Shown in pieces: positions 36,781 to 48,329 of a stretch of 64,000 nt of DNA (its first letter is position 1; each line of letters opens with the position of its first letter). This DNA is from Xylaria sp. FL1777 (lineage: Eukaryota > Ascomycota > Sordariomycetes > Xylariales > Xylariaceae). The position numbers were made by a program, and so were the translations under genes. Under the pieces are notes generated by a model. It had not been told where the DNA came from. It ran no database searches and was given only the letters and a program-made list of their open reading frames with translations. The stretch lies in the NCBI GenBank assembly GCA_022578965.1, contig MU400678.1:1-64000 (forward strand), given 5' to 3'.

Positions 36781-38759
36781 AATTTATTATTAATTTAGCT
36801 ATAAACTAAGGCTTAATTATATTATATATACTAATTAGTTATTTTTTTGTTTTTAATTATATAATAAAAATTGCATTTATTGCTTTAAGTTCTAAAATAT
36901 TTGCGCTTTATTAATAAGCTATATGTAAAAACGCTACAAATAAATTATAAAATCTTTATAAAAAGGTTTTAAAATATTAATTATTAAACTTTAAAACATC
37001 TTTATATTAAAAAAAGCCTATTAAATACTTTTATTTACGTTTATTAACAATAGTTAATATAGCTTTATATATATTTTTCTTAAAAAAAATAAAAGTAACT
37101 TTTTAGGCTATATATTTATAGTTTAAAACTTGCATTTTAAGTATAATTAAATAAGCATACTACTAGCGTTAAAAATAGTCTTAATTTTATTAAAAAACCT
37201 TATAAAATTAGTTTAAATAAAGCTACTTATAGCGCTTATATAAAAAAGCTTAATAGCTTAGTAAGCTAAAGATTTATGCTTTATTACTAAATGCTTATAT
37301 TTAGCACGATATTTTTGCATTGCTAATTATTAGCTAAACTTTATACAAAATAAAAACAAAACTACTTATTTTTACGTTGTTAATTTTGCTAATTAATTAA
37401 AACTAAGCTTTATAAGTTAACAAAAAACGCAAAAATACTTTTAAAAAGCAAAACTATATAGCTGCAAAGTTAATACAATAATTGTTTAAAGTCTTTTAAA
37501 CAATAGCGCAATTTTTATTTATAATAACTTTTTTATAGTTGTTTTTTTAAAAAACAAAAAAATAAATAAACTAGTTTAATAACTTTTAAATATATATTAT
37601 ATTAAAATATAATATAGCAAGCAGCTAATTTATTAATAAAACTAATTTAAAATAAATATAAATTAATTTATAAGCTTGTATAAAATATAGCTGTTTATAT
37701 AGCTTATATAAGTTATTATTTTTAGATTTTTAAATTTGCAAACCATATTTAAAAATAGGCCATTTTTCGGCTAAAATGCCTTTTTAAAACGCCTAAAACA
37801 AAGCTAATATACTAATAAACTACTTAAGATTATCGCTTTTTTAATAGTTCTATACTTTTTGTTTTTAGCTTTAGTAGTTTATTTATAAGGTTTGCAAATA
37901 AAAGTTACTATAAAAACAAGCTAACGTTTAGCTAGCATAAAAACTTTAATATTTGCATTAAAATTAGACTTATTTTTTGTATTGTTTATATTAAAATTGC
38001 ACAAAACAGCATTTAAATCTTTATTTAAATTTATAAAGTTTAAATCATTTTTATTTTTATTTTTATTTTTTTTTTTAACTTATAAAAGGCCTAATAATAT
38101 TTACATCTTTATTAAAATTAAAGCTGTTTTAAAAAAAAAGCAAACCGCTAAAACTTTTATTTTTATTACTAAAGTTATTGAACTTTTAGCAAAAAAGTTT
38201 ATTAAAGTCTTATTTTATAGTAAAATTGGACTTATTTTTAAATAAATTTAAGCGTAAAGCAAGTTGCAATAATTTTCTGCGTTTATATTTATAACTATAG
38301 CTTTAATTACAACTATGTTTACGTGTACTACTTTTAACTACTGCAGGTTTAAGCAGCATAATTATAATATAAATAATAATTAAAAAAAAAGCAGAAAAAA
38401 TATAAAATAAGTATAAAAATAGCAGTAGTAAAATGTATAACTAAAACTAATTGTTTAATAATAGCTAAAAAAAAAAAAAAGAAAAAAAAAAAAAAAAGAA
38501 AAACATATAGCAATAAAAGTATAAGTATAAAACTTGCTATAAATATAGCACAAAACAAACATAACTTAATACATAAACATAAGCATAAATATATAAGTAC
38601 TTTAACTATTATATTACATAAACATTTTATTTAATATATTATATTTATGTTTAATTACCTTATATTACTTTATTTTATTACTTATACTTAAAATTAATTA
38701 CTTTAATTAATTTTACTTATATATAAGTTAAAAATAACTTAATTAAAAAAAAAAATAGT
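36781..38759. other. C 3' region, roughly 1.9 kb, function unknown
   Basis: Long stretch between the chromodomain and the 3' LTR of C. It holds an intact plus-strand frame at 37982-38245 (87 codons, Phe/Lys-rich, MFILKLHKTAFKSLFKF at its start) that I do not recognise, and a less mutated island at 37735-37805 with CpA and GGCC left intact. A low-complexity A-tract lies near 38466-38497. A1, B1 and B2 carry an antisense ORF in the equivalent place, but I could not find a Cys-cluster here. The A-rich polypurine tract ends the region at 38741-38759. Confidence 0.4.
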
Positions 38760-38952
38760 TATTATAATTAAGCTACTTAAGTACTTTAGCATATGTTATA
38801 AGTTATATATATATATAAAATATCCTTTTTATACCTATTTTATAAAAGTTTTCTTTTTTTTTTAAGCTTTAGTTTTATTAAATACTTACTATAAAACTAG
38901 AGATATATTAACTATTATACTTAACTTTTAATGCTTTATACCTTTTATGACA
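38760..38952 (+). repeat. C 3' LTR, 193 bp
   Basis: It starts TATTATAATTAAGC and ends CCTTTTATGACA, which preserves the CA terminus lost in the 5' copy. Followed by the duplication TAAAA at 38953-38957. Confidence 0.93.
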
Positions 38953-39278
38953 TAAAAGCAATAATATTTAGTTCTTTAATTGCTACTTAAACGTTAGTTT
39001 TTAAACAGTTTTAAATTGTTACGCAAGCTTTATTTTGCTTGTTTTCCTAAGTTTTAATTTTTTTTTAAAAGTTGCTAGTATTTTTGCTTTTATATTAAGC
39101 TAGCGCTATTACTTAAAATTTCCTTAGCAGCAAATATCTGCACTTTACTATTGCTAAATAATTAGTTATTAGTTTAATAAACTTAATATAATTTGCTAAA
39201 AAGTTTATTTTAATAATAAACTTTAAGCTTACTATTTTTGCTTTATTATTTATTGTTTTAGTTTTTTTACTAAAACAT
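38953..39278 (-). pseudogene. Copia gag N-terminus (element D)
   Basis: Minus-strand frame from an ATG at 39278 (followed by Phe and then a TAG that is probably a former Gln codon) through ANYIKFIKLITNYLAI to LKTNV*VAIKELNIIAF at the C insertion site. The last part resembles the 'sLxxxvrxxIkel..A.e.W' helix of fungal copia gag and continues beyond C as AKIIKNFKLCSSA at 24976. The start codon is inferred from position only. Confidence 0.65.
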
Positions 39279-39807
39279 TTTTAAGTATATTTTAATATAA
39301 AAAGCAGTAATATTTAAGTTAAAAACAAGTATAAAAACCTTTTACTATAACTAATATACTGTAATAAATAAAATAAATATTAGCAATTTATATAAACTAA
39401 AATAAATTAATACAAAATAAAACAATCTAAATATAAAATCTTAAAGTTTTTTATTTAAAAAAATAATAACTTTAAGTTTAAATAAATTAAGTTTATTAAA
39501 TAATAAAAGCACTAAAATTAGCTATAAGCTAAATAATAAGTTATATAATAAGCTTAAAGCTAAAAAAATATAGTTGTTATTATTAACGTTTTTTATAAAA
39601 AAGTTGCTTAAAAAGCTATTTAGCTTAGCTATAAATAATAAAAAATTATTTTTATTAAAAAATTTAACAAATAAAAAAAATCTAAGCATACGCCACAACC
39701 TCCACAAGTTTTAGGGCAGGTATGCAAAAAAGGCCGAAGGTTTTCTGCTAGTTAAGTATATTTATAGTTTATAAGGGCTGCAATATGCAATAAAAAAAGC
39801 AAACTAT
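39279..39807. other. Copia leader and 5' LTR region, boundaries unresolved
   Basis: AT-rich leader of element D, then a less mutated island at 39687-39765 (GCATACGCCACAACCTCCAC, GGCAGGTATGC, GGCCGAAGG) which carries a short inverted repeat GCATAC/GTATGC. The 5' LTR of D should be here, but no matching left copy was found. The minus-strand frame 39522-39707 has no recognisable domain and I do not call it a gene. Confidence 0.4.
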
Positions 39808-39822
39808 ATTATTTTTTATCTT

Positions 39823-39942
39823 AGGTGCTTTAGACTAAAATGGTTTTTGCGTTTGTATTTCTTTAGCTACACTATTTCTTTACTAATTATAACCTTTTTT
39901 ACTTTCTTTAACACAAACTCGGAATTTTAGTCTAAAGCAACT
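39823..39942. repeat. Left end of F with internal inverted copy of its TIR
   Basis: AGGTGCTTTAGACTAAAAT at 39823-39841 is repeated in inverted form (ATTTTAGTCTAAAGCAACT) at 39924-39942, giving a 120-bp hairpin-forming terminus. Composition is less AT-rich than the neighbourhood. On its own it would look like a MITE. Confidence 0.85.
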
Positions 39943-42900
39943 ATGTTGATTTTTTTGCTTATGTTCTTATTTAAAAAACAACAAACTATAATTTATTTAT
40001 GCAGCAACTTTAAATCTGTTTAAAGTTATACTTAATTAATTAATTATTGTATTTTGTACATAGTTATATTTTTTTTGTATTTTTCTAACGCCTAGTTTTT
40101 GTTATATTGCATACTATAGATTTTTTAACCGAAATATCGTTTTTTTTACTATTGTTTTTTCTGCAATTACTTTGTTTGTTTATATAGTTTACTATACTAG
40201 CGTTTATGCTACTTTTTACATTTAAATTAACTGATTTTTTTAATATTACTTTTATTGCTTTTAACTTTAAAAATAATTTTAATTATAAAAGCAATAATTT
40301 AAACAAGAAATCTGATTTTATACGTTAGTAATAAGTTGCAATAAATATGCAAAAGTATTAGCATTACAATTGTAATTAAGGCTATAATTTTCGTTAATTT
40401 TTAAAAGGATAGCTTTTATTGCGAACTGCAACTAGTAATTAGTTAAAGCTATAAATGCGCAAAATAGTTAATATATTAAAAAACTCCGAAGTTTAATAGC
40501 GTTTTTAAAAAGCTAGTATTTAGATAAAATTTAAAGAAAATAATGCAAGTTATAATATTGCTAATATTTTTATATTTTAAAACGAGCTTTTTATTTTATT
40601 TAAATAACTAGCTTTTATTAAATTTGATTTTAAGGCATTTAAGGCTTTTAATAAAAAGCTTTGCTAAGTTAAAGATGTTTATAATACGTAATAAATCGAA
40701 AAGTTACTTTATTTTTTTTAGTTTTAAATTTAAAACGTATTTTTACGTTTTATTGCTTTTTTTTTAAGTATTTTTATAAATTAGCAAACTAGGCGTAAAT
40801 TTTATAACGCAACTAAAGCTAATATATTGTTTTTTTATATTGCTAAAGCATATATAATTATAGCTTTATTATTAAGTGCATATATACTTTTAATAAGCAA
40901 TTTTTTATAGCAATTTATTAGCATTTATTTTTATAGTAATAAAACATAAACTTAAATAATTAATACTTTTGCTTAATTTAAAGTATATATTAGTTATAAG
41001 TTTGTTTTAAAACAACTAAATAAAATAGCTAAACAAAGTTATATATATAGCAGCTAATTAACTAATGTTTTAGTACTTAAATTAATAAATATATAGCTTA
41101 ACTTAAAGCGTATTGCTTATAACCTAAGTGCTATGTTTATATATAATAATTTTAACTTTAAAAATAATATTTAAAATTTTAGCATAAGTTATAAAAATAT
41201 TATGTAAAATTTAATTAACTGTTTTATAGTTGCTAGTTTAAACATATTTAGTTTATTTATGTAGTTATAATAGCATACTACTACTTTTTTTAAAAAAAAA
41301 TAGCTTTTTTTTTACTTAATGCTAACTTTAGCTTATATAAATAAAGCAACTAATTATTTATTAGTTTACGCTGTTTGTTCTTTATTTAAATTATTACATT
41401 TAAAAAAGTTTGCTTTATTTTTAAATATTATACAACTATAAAATAACATTAGTTATATTTTATAAACCTTTGTTATTTATAAAAACAAAAAGAAAATATC
41501 TAAAGTATATTAAGTTTATAATACTTTATTTTGCACTATTTTAAATTATTAAAACTATAATAAACAATTTGCAATAATACATAAAAATTAAAAAACTACA
41601 TTTTTTATTTAAGCTATAATAGCTGCTTAAATAAAAGCAAGCAATATATATAACCGTAAATAATAAATGCTTTTTGTACTAGCTTTTTTTTATATTATGC
41701 TAAATTTTATTTAATTAATTTTTTGGACTTTTTGAGATTTTTTTATAAAACATAACATATAATTTTTTAGCTATAAGTAGCATATTAAAAAAAATAAAGT
41801 TTAATACTATTAAGCTTTACTATTACTATATAATAAGTTTTATGCTTATATTTTAACGTTTTTAATTTATAACTTAGTTAAATTTAATATATTATTTCTT
41901 AATAAAGTTTAATTAAATTATATTTAAATAGTATTAAAAAGCATAAATTTTATATTACTTAAGCAAAAAATTGCAGCTTTATAGTTTTAATAGTTAAAAT
42001 ATATAAATTAAACAAAAAAATATACTTAAAACAAAAGCAAATTAATTAACATTAAGTTTTAAAGCTATTGCTAATATATAAGTATTATAAAATATTTACT
42101 TATAATAACTATAGCAGTTTAGCTTAGCAATTATAAAGTGCTACGTTAAATTATTTCTTATTTTTTTATTCTTTTTTATAAAGAAAAGTTTAATAATTAT
42201 AAACTAAAGATATTATATTTTGCTTAGTTATTTTATTTTAATGTTATAGAACTAGAACTTACAATAAAAATACTGCAGTTAAGCTTTATTTAGTATACTA
42301 TAGCTAAAAGCAAATAAAAAGCTATTAATTTAGCTTTAAAGCATATTAATAGTGCTTTTATAATTAATATAAAAAATAATAAAAACTTTACGCAGGATAT
42401 TTTTATTATATTTAATTAATTAGCTATTATAAGCCTTTATATTGCTTTAATTTATAGCAATATAAAATAGTTCTTTTGAACATATTAAAATAAGCAGCAT
42501 ACTTTTTTTTTTACTGATTAAAATGTTATTAAATATGCCTGCAAAATATATATTAATAGTAATACTAAAAAACGCATTAATAGCTATACTACGTTATATA
42601 ATTTCTTTAATGCGCTAAATTTATTAATAAAAAAAAAGCAACAATTTATTAATACTAAGATTAATAAGTTTAATACTAAGGTTGTTTAACTAATTAAAGT
42701 TTTAATATAGCAAAACATATTAAGTTTAGCTAATAAAAATAAGCTATTTATTAAAAGTAATAAAAAATAGCAGCTATATACTTTTAATTATAAAAAAGCA
42801 AAAGAAAAAAAAGAAAAAACTAAAGAACTATAGCTAAATATAAATTAGCGTAAAGTATTATATACGTTTTACTTCTTTTGCTTTTTTTTTAGCTTTTTAG

Positions 42901-45671
42901 AACTACTATTTGCTAGCAATTCTTTATTATGCTTTAGTAGTTTAAATTGTATTAATAAATTTATAGCTAGCAATACATTTATGTATATAAAAAAAGCACT
43001 TAAAAGTAATGCAACTATAGTTAGTTCTACTAAAAACAACAAAACAAGGGTTATAGCTACTACTAAGTATAAAGCTAACTAGTTTAACTATATATTAAAC
43101 GTTTAATAAATATTTAATTGCTGCTTTATTTGCATTTTTAGTGTTGATTTTAAGGTTAAACAAGGTATGTTTTTAGTAGTATTTTTAATTTGTGCCTTGT
43201 TTGCAAAATGTTTAGCATGCTTATTAAAAGCATGCTAATATATTATAAAAAGCTTAGCATATAAAACATAGCTATATTTTTTTTATTTATTTTATTTAAA
43301 TATTTTTATAATATTATAAATTAAAAAGAATATAGTATTTATATTAACTATTTTGTTAAATATAGTAATAATATATTATTAAACCTTTTTTAGCATAAAA
43401 TATTTTGCTATACTATTAATAGCAAAGTTTAAATGTTAATATAAGTTTGCAAAGTGTTTTGCGTAAAATTTTTAAAGCTTTTGCTATAAAAACTAAAGGA
43501 TAGTTCCTTTTCGAGGCGCAAACTGCTAGCATATTTTTAGCAGTAACTTTAATAGTTAGCTAAAGTTATAATAATATAAGTTGCAGCATATTTTCTATTG
43601 TATATTCTTTTGCTTTTTAAAACTTTTATTATTTAGCTGCTATAAAAACTATAAAGCATATTTTTTAAAGCATTTTGCATTTATAAATTTATATATGCTT
43701 AGCTAAATAGCTTATAGCTTATTTTTAAACTTTAGTTTAGCTTTAGTTTACTTAGTAAGCTTAATTAGCTTAAACTATTCTAGTTTAAAATTAACTATTA
43801 AATTATTTTTATTTTTAAGCTTATTAGTTATAATTAATTAGTAGTTTAATAATACAAACTATATATAGCTAAACATTAAGCTTTTTAATGCGCTATTGCT
43901 TATATTTATTATAAAGCGCAAATTACTTTGATTATTTTTTAGTAGCTTTTTTTTACGCTTTAGTTTAAAAAGCTTAACTTTTTGCGCTTTTAGTAAATCG
44001 AAATACTAATAAAGAGCAAAAAAAAATGCTGTTTTTTGTATTATATTATTTTGAATAGCTTAGCTAAACTTTTGCAATAAGTTTAAAAGGTTTTTAGAAG
44101 CAATAAAGCTAAACTAAACAATATGTATTATGTTATAAATATTTATTTTTATTTTAAGAGCTATAGTAGCAAACATAATTTAATAAAAAAGGTTTAGCTT
44201 TATAAACTTGTTATATAACTGCTATTAATTATTAAAACATATATTTGCATTATATTTTCGAATAAAGCGCTTTATTTTAGTTAAAATAAACTTTAACTTT
44301 TAAAGCTATATTATTAAAAAATAGCATGTAGCAATAAGCCTTTTTTTGCTATTTATAAAAACAATAGTTTTAAGGATTAAGTATGCTATACTATGCTATG
44401 TTTTGCTAATTAAAAAACTTAATTGCTAGTAATTTTTTATAATAATACTTTTTTTTATAGAATAAATAATAAAGAATATATTAAGCTAATTAACTAAAGC
44501 ACAAACAAATTATAGTTTCTTTAAATAAGTACCTTGCTGTTAAAATCTAGCTTTAAGCAATATAAACTTTTAAGCGTTTAAGCTTAATGTAGCAGTATAA
44601 CTAAACCATAGTATATTTTATAAAACTAACGCTTTTATATAGTATATATTAAGGTATGCAATCTGGAAATCTTTTTATTAATAAACTATATAAAGCTTAT
44701 TAATAGCTATAAACGCAATCTTTTAGTTAAACAAAAAGTTATAAAGCAAGTTAATAAAATGTTTTTAAGTAGCCTATTTAAGCCTAAAAATAACATATAT
44801 AAAGCGTTTTAAAGCTAACTTAGCTTATATAGCATTATTTTATTAAACAATAAAAATATACTTTTATAACTACTTATGTAGTACTAATTAACCTTTGTTA
44901 TATTATTTATTATTAATAATAAACAAGTGTTAAAAATTTAAGCAATTAAATTAAACTAATTATGTTTTAATTGTTTTAATAAGCATAACTGCAAAGTTAT
45001 TATGCTTTATATTATAACTAAAATAGTTTGCAACATAATGCTTTTTTTATAACTAATTTAAGCTACTAGTATAGTATTATTATAACAAAATACTATATGT
45101 TAAATTAACTTAACTTGCTTAGCTTTAAGCTTAAGCTTATATAATTCATTAAGTTAATAATAATTTAAAATAGCATTAATAATAGCTTATATAAAGTTAT
45201 ATTTTAATATATACTATTAGTTATGTTTTAATTGCAGCAAAATATGCTACATAAAATACCGAATATAGTTACTAAATAAATGCTTTAATACTGCGTTATT
45301 AGTTAGTTTATTTAGTTTGCTAAGCTTTTTAATAAATTTTAAAAGTTTTAAAGCTGTTAATTTTTCTAAAAAGTAATTATTAATTAAGCTAAAACTAAAA
45401 TCGTTAAAAGTTTGCAGTTTTATAATAAAATAAAAAAATAACACTAGTTAATAAATTAACAAATAAAGCTTAACTTTTAACTATTTAAGCTTAAAACACT
45501 ACAACATAATAAAGTATTTTAATTATAAAGTTAGCGCTAAGTATAAGTATTATTATAAAAAGCCTTAAGCAATATTATAATTGTTATTTTTAAGTTTTGT
45601 TAGCAAATAGTCTATAAGTATAAGTAGTATGCATACATATATAAAGTGAACCTTAGCTTGAAAATTAATAA

Positions 45672-45805
45672 AGGTGCCTTAAACTAAAATACATAAAACG
45701 TAAGCTATAAACTTATAAATACATTTGCACAAGCTCCTAAAGGGAGTAAATTATGGCTTATAGCAAGCGTAGCTCGCTGTTTTATGTTTTTAGTTTAAAG
45801 CACCT
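45672..45805. repeat. Right end of F with internal inverted copy of its TIR
   Basis: AGGTGCCTTAAACTAAAAT at 45672-45690 (continuing ACATAAAAC) faces its inverted partner ending AAAGCACCT at 45805. The 134-bp interval includes an island of normal composition with small hairpins (CTCCTAAAGGGAG, AGCGTAGCTCGCT). It mirrors the organisation of the left end. Confidence 0.85.
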
Positions 45806-45842
45806 AAGATAAATTATTTTATTTTAAACACTTAATATTTAT

Positions 45843-46147
45843 AGTAAAATAAAGCAATATAATCGTGCAAAATCTACTATAACACTTTAATTGCAAAAAA
45901 ATAAGTTATAACTTATGCATTTAAGCAATTAAGCTATATATAAATTAAGAAATAAAATAATTAATAAAAGGGCTATTTAATAATATAAATAAAGCAACTA
46001 TAGCTAATTTCCATTATATTGTTTGTAATGTTTAAGTTTATGCTTTAAAATTTAGCGCAATACTTATATTTTTTTTTTTATTATATAACTTAGCTTAAAC
46101 TTATTTTAACTAGCTAGTTAGCTTATTTAGCTACTTTACTTTACTTT
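45843..46147 (+). repeat. 305-bp dispersed repeat, copy 1
   Basis: About 305 bases shared with 63349-63657 (direct) and 55997-56300 (inverted). Shared landmarks are GTATAATTGTGCTAAAT-like starts, ATAAGTTATAACTTATGCAT, AAGCAATTAAGCTATATATA, AGCAACTATAGCTAATTT and TTAAGTTTATGCTTTAAAAT. Both edges resemble AGTAAAATAAAG on opposite strands, so it may have short TIRs. A TAG triplet directly flanks both sides. It contains no coding frame. It may be a MITE, a solo terminal repeat, or one TIR of a 10.4-kb element whose other end is copy 2. Confidence 0.75.
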
Positions 46148-46299
46148 AGTAAGGATAAAAGTTTTAAACTATAAAAATTAAATATATATAAAACAGTACA
46201 TATTTTATGCTTTAAAAATGCTACGTATTTTGTTTTGTTAAAATAAGTAAGCTAGTTAATTAAAGGTTTAAAAGTGTATATTAATAAAGTTAAGCAAAG

Positions 46300-48035
46300 T
46301 TTGCTTTATTTCTAGAAGGTTTACTAGTAAATTAAGTAATAAGTACTTAAAGTTAAAGCTAATTTAGCTTTTCTTTAATGTTGCAATATTTGCTAATATA
46401 TTTTTTTATTTTAATATGTTTTTTGTAATTTGCAACTATTTTACACTTTTTTTTTATTTTATTTTGCATTTAGATTTAGACTTTTTTTTAACTTTAAACA
46501 CAGCATTTGCATAAGCTATTTTTACAAGAATTATTGCTTTTTGCTTAAACTACTGCAATAGTATTTCTATTAAGCATTTATAGCTATATAGCAGAAACAA
46601 GTATTAATATTAAGTATATTTAGTAGTATTAAATAAAAACGGGAAATAATATACAGCGTTAAGCGTATTAAACTTTTGTACTAGTATGCTTTTGTAGTAA
46701 AAAGTTGCATATTTAAAATTGCTACTTTTTGCTTCAAGAAATACTAGCATAACTTTTAATAGCTTGCTAAACTGCTTTATTTTAAAAGAAAATTTATTAT
46801 TAAAGTTATTTACTTAAAAAGTAATAAGCTTACTACTTGCAAAAGCTTTGTTGCACTTAGTACTACAAAAACCTAATTTGTTTTCGCTAAATATTATAAT
46901 TATAAGTCATAGGTATAATGCGGTATAAAATATAGCTATTAATAAAATAATCATAGTAATGGTTTATTTTAGTAAAGCAATTAGCTTTATAATTAAAAAA
47001 AAAATATATTACTTGCATAAAGTGAGTAAAGTATACATTTGTAAGCTTAGTAATAATAAAAGGTTAGTTAAGTTAAATAAAGTTAAAAAAGTAAGCATTT
47101 AAAAAGAAAATAAGATTTATAAAAAATGCAACAAGTTTATAAACTATAGCTAAAATTATAAGCTTACGTATAATTACTTATAATTATTAAAGTAAGAAGT
47201 AAGTACATAAATGTAAGTACTAAAGTAAATAAGTTATACTTACATATTTTTTTTTAGTAATACTAAAGCAATACTTATTATAATCAAAAGTTGGGTTTTT
47301 TTTTAAGTATGTAAACCTTAAACTTATTAATATATATTTTTTATTAACACAGCTTATTAAGTTTATTTTTAATTCGATTAAACTAGATCTTTATTTTTTT
47401 TAACGTGCGTTATTTAATAATATACTAAATAGAAAGTATACTGTATAACAATTTTAAAGTTTATGATTTAACAAGGCTACTTATTACAAGCATTATACTT
47501 TTTTATAAACCAGATCTTTATTTCTTTCCTAGAAACAGTAGCATAAAATAATTCTAGTGTTTGCAACTTAACAAAGCTATACTTACTATAAGCACTACGC
47601 TTTTTTACAAACTAAATCTTTATTTCTTTTTTAAAAACAGTAGCATAAAATAATTCCAGTGTTTGCAACCTAATAAAGCTACACTTATTATAAGCACTAT
47701 GCCTCTTTATAAATTAGATTTTTATTTTTTTCTTAAAAACAGTAGCATAAAATAATTTTAGTGTTTGTAACTTAATAAAGCTATACTTACTATAGTTGCT
47801 ATGCTTTTTTATAAACTAGATCTTTATTCTTTTTTTAAAAACAGTAGCATATAATAATTTTAGTGTTTGCAATTTAACGAAGCTATACTTTTTGTAAGTA
47901 CTACACCTTTTTATAGTTTAAATCTTTATTTTTTTTACTTTGCATAATTTAACTATATACTAAAAATAGTAGCATAAAATAATATTAGTATTTATAACTT
48001 AACAAAGCTATACTTTTTGTAAGCACTGCACTATT
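46300..48035 (-). pseudogene. RIP-degraded gene with 34-residue CxxC-type repeats
   Basis: The minus strand of the 102-bp tandem array reads through as 34-residue repeats of the form LELFYATVSRKEIKI-[W]-FIKKxSAYxKxSFxKLQT. The Trp slot is TGG in the last unit (near 47510) and a stop (TAG or TAA) in the others; in the last four units no other codon is interrupted. The segment NACNK, SAYNKCS and CSTYKKYS suggests an ancestral C-x2-C in each unit. Reading continues below the array with only TAA/TAG stops (QIINFKIVIQYTF-like), so the frame may extend to about 46300, but the ends are not fixed. I know no family with this repeat. Confidence 0.55.
47434..48035. repeat. 102-bp tandem array, about 5-6 units
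   Basis: The landmark CAGTAGCATAAAATAATT recurs at 47536, 47638, 47740 and 47842, exactly 102 bases apart, then at 47967 (TAGTAGCATAAAATAAT) after a unit of 125 bases. A further, more degenerate unit precedes 47536. Units differ mainly by C/T and G/A changes. The period is a multiple of three and is free of indels in the regular part, as expected for a coding repeat. Confidence 0.9.
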
Positions 48036-48329
48036 TTAATAAGTTATAATAGCTTTAGCTTATTATATTACTTAAAAACTAAAATTTATATATTAATATT
48101 TAAAAGCCTTAACCTTTTTATAGTTTTGTTTTTTTTTTTCCTACTTTAACAAAAACTAATATTTAACTCTTTATTTTTAGACTTAAACTATAGCAGACTT
48201 TTCTTAGCGCTTTTTACGTAACTATACTTAGTATATAATTTTAGAACTAGATGCAAATCCTAATAAAAAAACAAAACTATTATACAATAAGTTTAATAAG
48301 TTTTGCTTTATTAAAACGCAAATATATAA

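Larger units (their letters stand above)
24977..38952 (+). mobile_element. Element C: plus-strand Ty3/gypsy chromovirus hosting B2
   Basis: Two 193-bp LTRs (24977-25169 and 38760-38952) and an exact target duplication TAAAA (24972-24976 and 38953-38957). Without B2 it is about 7.86 kb. Gag with an Asn-rich linker and zinc knuckle is followed by protease region, RT, RNase H, integrase, GPY/F and, beyond B2, a chromodomain, all on the plus strand. An A-rich polypurine tract (about 38741-38759) abuts the 3' LTR. It is a different lineage from A1/B: short LTRs, a different chromodomain sequence and the opposite orientation. It is inserted in copia gag, whose frame continues on either side. Confidence 0.94.
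1608..39278 (-). mobile_element. Element D: RIP-inactivated Ty1/copia, split by three nested insertions
   Basis: Minus-strand copia-type retrotransposon remnant in four coding pieces: 38953-39278 and 23787-24976 (gag), 6217-8329 (integrase to N-terminal reverse transcriptase) and 1608-2638 (rest of RT and RNase H). Joined, these give about 4.6 kb, the usual size of a copia gag-pol. The interruptions are elements C, A1 and E, each flanked by its own target-site duplication. The order gag, integrase, RT, RNase H is diagnostic of Ty1/copia. The LTRs were not identified: the 5' LTR should lie within 39279-39807 and the 3' LTR within 96-1607. It is the oldest layer, because everything else up to 39 kb sits inside it. 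Confidence 0.85.
39816..45812. mobile_element. Element F: 6-kb TIR transposon with 8-bp target duplication
   Basis: Terminal inverted repeats of about 25 bases, TTATCTTAGGTGCTTTARAC then TAAAA, with a single G/A difference, at 39816-39840 and 45788-45812. They are flanked by an exact 8-base direct repeat ATTATTTT (39808-39815 and 45813-45820). Eight-base duplications are typical of hAT elements, although the terminus is not the common CAG/TAG form. The interior, about 39.95-45.66 kb, is heavily RIP-mutated. The longest intact frame is on the minus strand at 45247-45444 (65 codons, LQTFNDFSFSLINNYFLEKL), and a minus-strand frame with mostly TAA/TAG stops seems to continue from it. No transposase motif can be stated with confidence. 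Confidence 0.75.

Noticed and set aside
38349..38558. 69-codon minus-strand frame with poly-Phe tract
   Set aside because: Produced by an A-run low-complexity tract near 38466-38497 in the 3' region of element C; no domain and no support.
39522..39707. 61-codon minus-strand frame as a gene
   Set aside because: Only its first residues (MWRLWRM) come from a non-RIP island; the rest is AT-rich leader sequence of element D with no motif.
39816..45812. Tc1/mariner assignment of element F from TA at the ends
   Set aside because: The exact 8-base duplication directly outside the TIR explains the ends better than a TA dinucleotide, which is common by chance here.
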